23,253 bases of DNA from JBDKVA01 sp039679375 (lineage in GTDB: Bacteria > Bacillota > Clostridia > Acetivibrionales > DTU013). A model generated the notes under the pieces. The model had not been told where the DNA came from, made no database searches, and saw only the letters and a list, made by a program, of their open reading frames with translations. Below, piece by piece: positions 21,924 to 23,253 of this stretch. The position numbers and the translations under genes were made by a program. The DNA lies in contig JBDKVA010000057.1 in NCBI GenBank assembly GCA_039679375.1, positions 1-23,253 on the forward strand. The letters run 5' to 3'. Numbering within the stretch: position 1 is the first letter of the stretch; each line of letters begins with the position of its first letter.

Positions 21924-22994
21924 GTGAGTCAGATAAGAGTTGCGATTTTAGGTCAGGGAAGAAGCGGCAGAAATATTCATGGGAAGCATCTTTCAACTGT
22001 AAAAGATAAGTTCAAAATTGTCGCTGTAGTGGATCCTATTGAGGAAAGAAGAATAAGAGCGCAGAAGGAATATGATTGTGAGGCATATGATCATCACAGT
22101 TTGCTTTTTGGCAGAAAGGATATTGATTTAATTATCAACGCAACGCCAAGCTATTTACATATACCGATAACTATGGAATTTCTTGAAAGAGGGTTTAATG
22201 TGCTTTGTGAAAAGCCTCTTGCACGCAGAGCGAGCGATGTGGACAGGCTGATAGAGGCTTCCGTAAAAAGCGGAAAACTGTTTGCCATTTACCAGCAGTC
22301 CAGATTTGCGCCGTATTTCAGAAAAGTAAAGGAAATAGCGGATTCCGGTGATTTGGGCAGGATAGTGCAAATCAGTATAGCATTTAACGGCTTTGCAAGA
22401 AGATGGGACTGGCAATGCATACAGGATTATAACGGCGGCAACCTTCTTAATACCGGCCCTCACCCGCTTGATCAGGCCCTCAGGTTTCTAAACTACGACG
22501 GTATGCCAAATGTAATGTGCCGGATGGACAGGGCAAATACATACGGGGATGCCGAGGATTATGTAAAAATAATACTTACGGCGCCGGACAGGCCATTGAT
22601 TGATATTGAAATATCTTCATGCTGTGCTTATAAGAATTTCACCTATAATGTGCAGGGGACAAATGGCGGACTTCAAGGTTCAATGGAGCATATTGACTGG
22701 AAATACTTCAAACCTGCAGAAGCGCCGCAGCAAAAGCTCATAAGCACACCGCTTGCAAAAGAAGACGGAACGCCCACATATTGCCAGGAAAAACTGACCT
22801 GGTATGAAAACAGCTGGGATGTGCCTGAGGAATCCAAAGAACTGTTTGCGACCATTTCGGCGAGGTTTTATAATATGCTGTACAGAACGATGACGGAGGG
22901 TGCTCCGCTTGAAATAACACCTCAGCAGGTAAGGCAGCAGATAGCCGTAATTGAGGAGTGCCACAGGCAAAACCCACTGTCAAAAAAATATTAG
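21924..22994 (+). CDS. Gfo/Idh/MocA-family NAD(P)-dependent dehydrogenase
   Basis: A 356-residue canonical family member. AILGQGRSG (7-15) is the nucleotide-binding loop, with D37 after the second strand favouring NAD. CEKPLA contains the E96-K97-P98 motif, and GGNLLNTGPHPLDQALRF gives H180 and D183 of the catalytic region. The GTG start has AAGGAG (21910-21915) 8 nt upstream. It would oxidise a sugar, glycoside or cyclitol, often at C3, in the cytoplasm. It is divergent from the cupin-AraC regulator and followed by a sugar phosphate isomerase/epimerase-like gene, a pairing known for inositol and 3-keto-sugar pathways. Unlike the proteins at 12509 and 19789 its cofactor loop is intact. Confidence 0.92.
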   Translation: MSQIRVAILGQGRSGRNIHGKHLSTVKDKFKIVAVVDPIEERRIRAQKEYDCEAYDHHSLLFGRKDIDLIINATPSYLHIPITMEFLERGFNVLCEKPLARRASDVDRLIEASVKSGKLFAIYQQSRFAPYFRKVKEIADSGDLGRIVQISIAFNGFARRWDWQCIQDYNGGNLLNTGPHPLDQALRFLNYDGMPNVMCRMDRANTYGDAEDYVKIILTAPDRPLIDIEISSCCAYKNFTYNVQGTNGGLQGSMEHIDWKYFKPAEAPQQKLISTPLAKEDGTPTYCQEKLTWYENSWDVPEESKELFATISARFYNMLYRTMTEGAPLEITPQQVRQQIAVIEECHRQNPLSKKY

Positions 22995-22996
22995 TA

Positions 22997-23058
22997 ACTT
23001 ATTACCGCGAAACTACAATAAAAAACAAGAAAATAGTTTCACATTCGCGGCAATAAGT
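22997..23058 (+). terminator. Long imperfect stem-loop after the Gfo/Idh gene
   Basis: ACTTATTACCGCGAA (22997-23011) pairs with TTCGCGGCAATAAGT (23044-23058) with one mismatch, and inner AAACTA/TAGTTT arms (23010-23015, 23034-23039) extend the stem across a small one-sided bulge, leaving an 18-nt A-rich loop. It begins 2 nt after the stop codon. No T run follows, so it may be a processing or attenuation structure and not a simple terminator. Confidence 0.5.
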
Positions 23059-23071
23059 ACATTCGTTGGGT

Positions 23072-23089
23072 TGTGGGCGGTAGCCCACA
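23072..23089 (+). other. Short perfect hairpin in the leader of the last gene
   Basis: TGTGGGC (23072-23078), GGTA loop, GCCCACA (23083-23089): a 7-bp GC-rich stem with a tetraloop, followed 12 bp later by a TATAAT (23102-23107). Together with the long stem-loop just upstream it makes a structured gap; the role is unknown. Confidence 0.4.
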
Positions 23090-23140
23090 TTGGTATTGGG
23101 GTATAATATTGAATTCTAATTTTAAAAGGAGAAAAGTTTA

Positions 23141-23253
23141 ATGAATCCGATTATCATGCATATCAACTATTGTGAATTAACCGGCGGTAAATTTGGTAAA
23201 AGTGTGGATGATGTTTGCAGGAAGGCGGCCGAGTGGGGCTATGACGGGATTGA
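23141..23253 (+). CDS. Sugar phosphate isomerase/epimerase-like (xylose isomerase-like TIM barrel), N-terminal part
   Basis: The first 37 codons of a gene cut by the window end. The sequence MNPIIMHINYCE, a short GGKFGKSVDD loop, then VCRKAAEWGYDGI is the first strand and helix of the AP-endonuclease-2/xylose-isomerase-like barrel, whose members start with a strand followed by a helix ending in AxxxGYDGIE. AAAAGGAG (23124-23131) lies 9 nt before the ATG. It follows the Gfo/Idh dehydrogenase by 146 bp. Likely a sugar or keto-sugar isomerase/epimerase or lyase; nothing finer can be said from this fragment. Confidence 0.75.
   Translation, partial: MNPIIMHINYCELTGGKFGKSVDDVCRKAAEWGYDGI

Noticed and set aside
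1..23253. CRISPR arrays, tRNA or rRNA genes, transposases, integrase or attachment sites
   Set aside because: None was seen when reading both strands; the only repeats are the short regulatory-type and scar repeats listed.

Overview
The window looks like a carbohydrate-catabolism island of a Gram-positive anaerobe, most likely a member of the Clostridia. The evidence is strong purine-rich ribosome binding sites (AGGAGG, AAGGAG), several GTG starts, AT-rich promoter gaps, and a gene repertoire of AraC regulators, Gfo/Idh/MocA dehydrogenases, UroD-like proteins and cytoplasmic glycosidases that is typical of plant- or host-glycan-degrading Firmicutes. The species cannot be named from the sequence. 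No tRNA, rRNA, CRISPR array, transposase or transporter gene was seen.

Layout. (A) 1-5029: the end of an N-acylglucosamine 2-epimerase-type gene, a convergent FAD oxidoreductase, a divergent PocR-domain AraC regulator, then a FadR-type GntR regulator followed by a GlcD-type FAD oxidase. A perfect TGGTC-A-GACCA palindrome lies in front of the GntR gene. (B) 5100-15065: an AraC regulator (minus strand) divergent from an eight-gene plus-strand operon. The operon holds a TIM-barrel putative glycosidase, a GH89-like alpha-N-acetylglucosaminidase split by an in-frame TGA, SIS protein 1, a PfkB kinase, SIS protein 2, a small Rossmann-less Gfo/Idh-like protein, a full Gfo/Idh protein and a GH20-like beta-hexosaminidase. 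Gaps are short or genes overlap, so it is probably one transcript. (C) 15066-16119: a scar region with a DUF4143-type protein that lacks its ATPase half, preceded by repeated promoter-like modules, and then a C-terminal fragment of a Gfo/Idh gene. (D) 16249-20805: two UroD-family proteins, a D-2-hydroxyacid dehydrogenase and a Gfo/Idh protein, with an N-terminal Gfo/Idh fragment between the last two. (E) 20811-23253: a cupin-AraC regulator divergent from a Gfo/Idh dehydrogenase, then the start of a sugar phosphate isomerase/epimerase-like TIM-barrel gene cut by the window end.

How it may work together. Region B reads as an intracellular route for N-acetylhexosamine-containing oligosaccharides. 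Exo-glycosidases (GH89-like, GH20-like and a possible third) would release sugars, the PfkB kinase would phosphorylate one of them, and the SIS pair would isomerise or sense the phosphosugar. The Gfo/Idh pair adds a redox step whose place is unclear. None of the glycosidases shows a signal peptide, so substrate must be imported by a transporter encoded elsewhere. Region E pairs a Gfo/Idh dehydrogenase with a TIM-barrel isomerase-like protein, the pairing known from 3-keto-sugar (oxidative) glycoside breakdown. The strongest candidates for something new are the SIS1/kinase/SIS2/mini-Gfo/Gfo block in region B, where two of the proteins look like family members that have lost their canonical binding site or domain and sit beside an intact relative.
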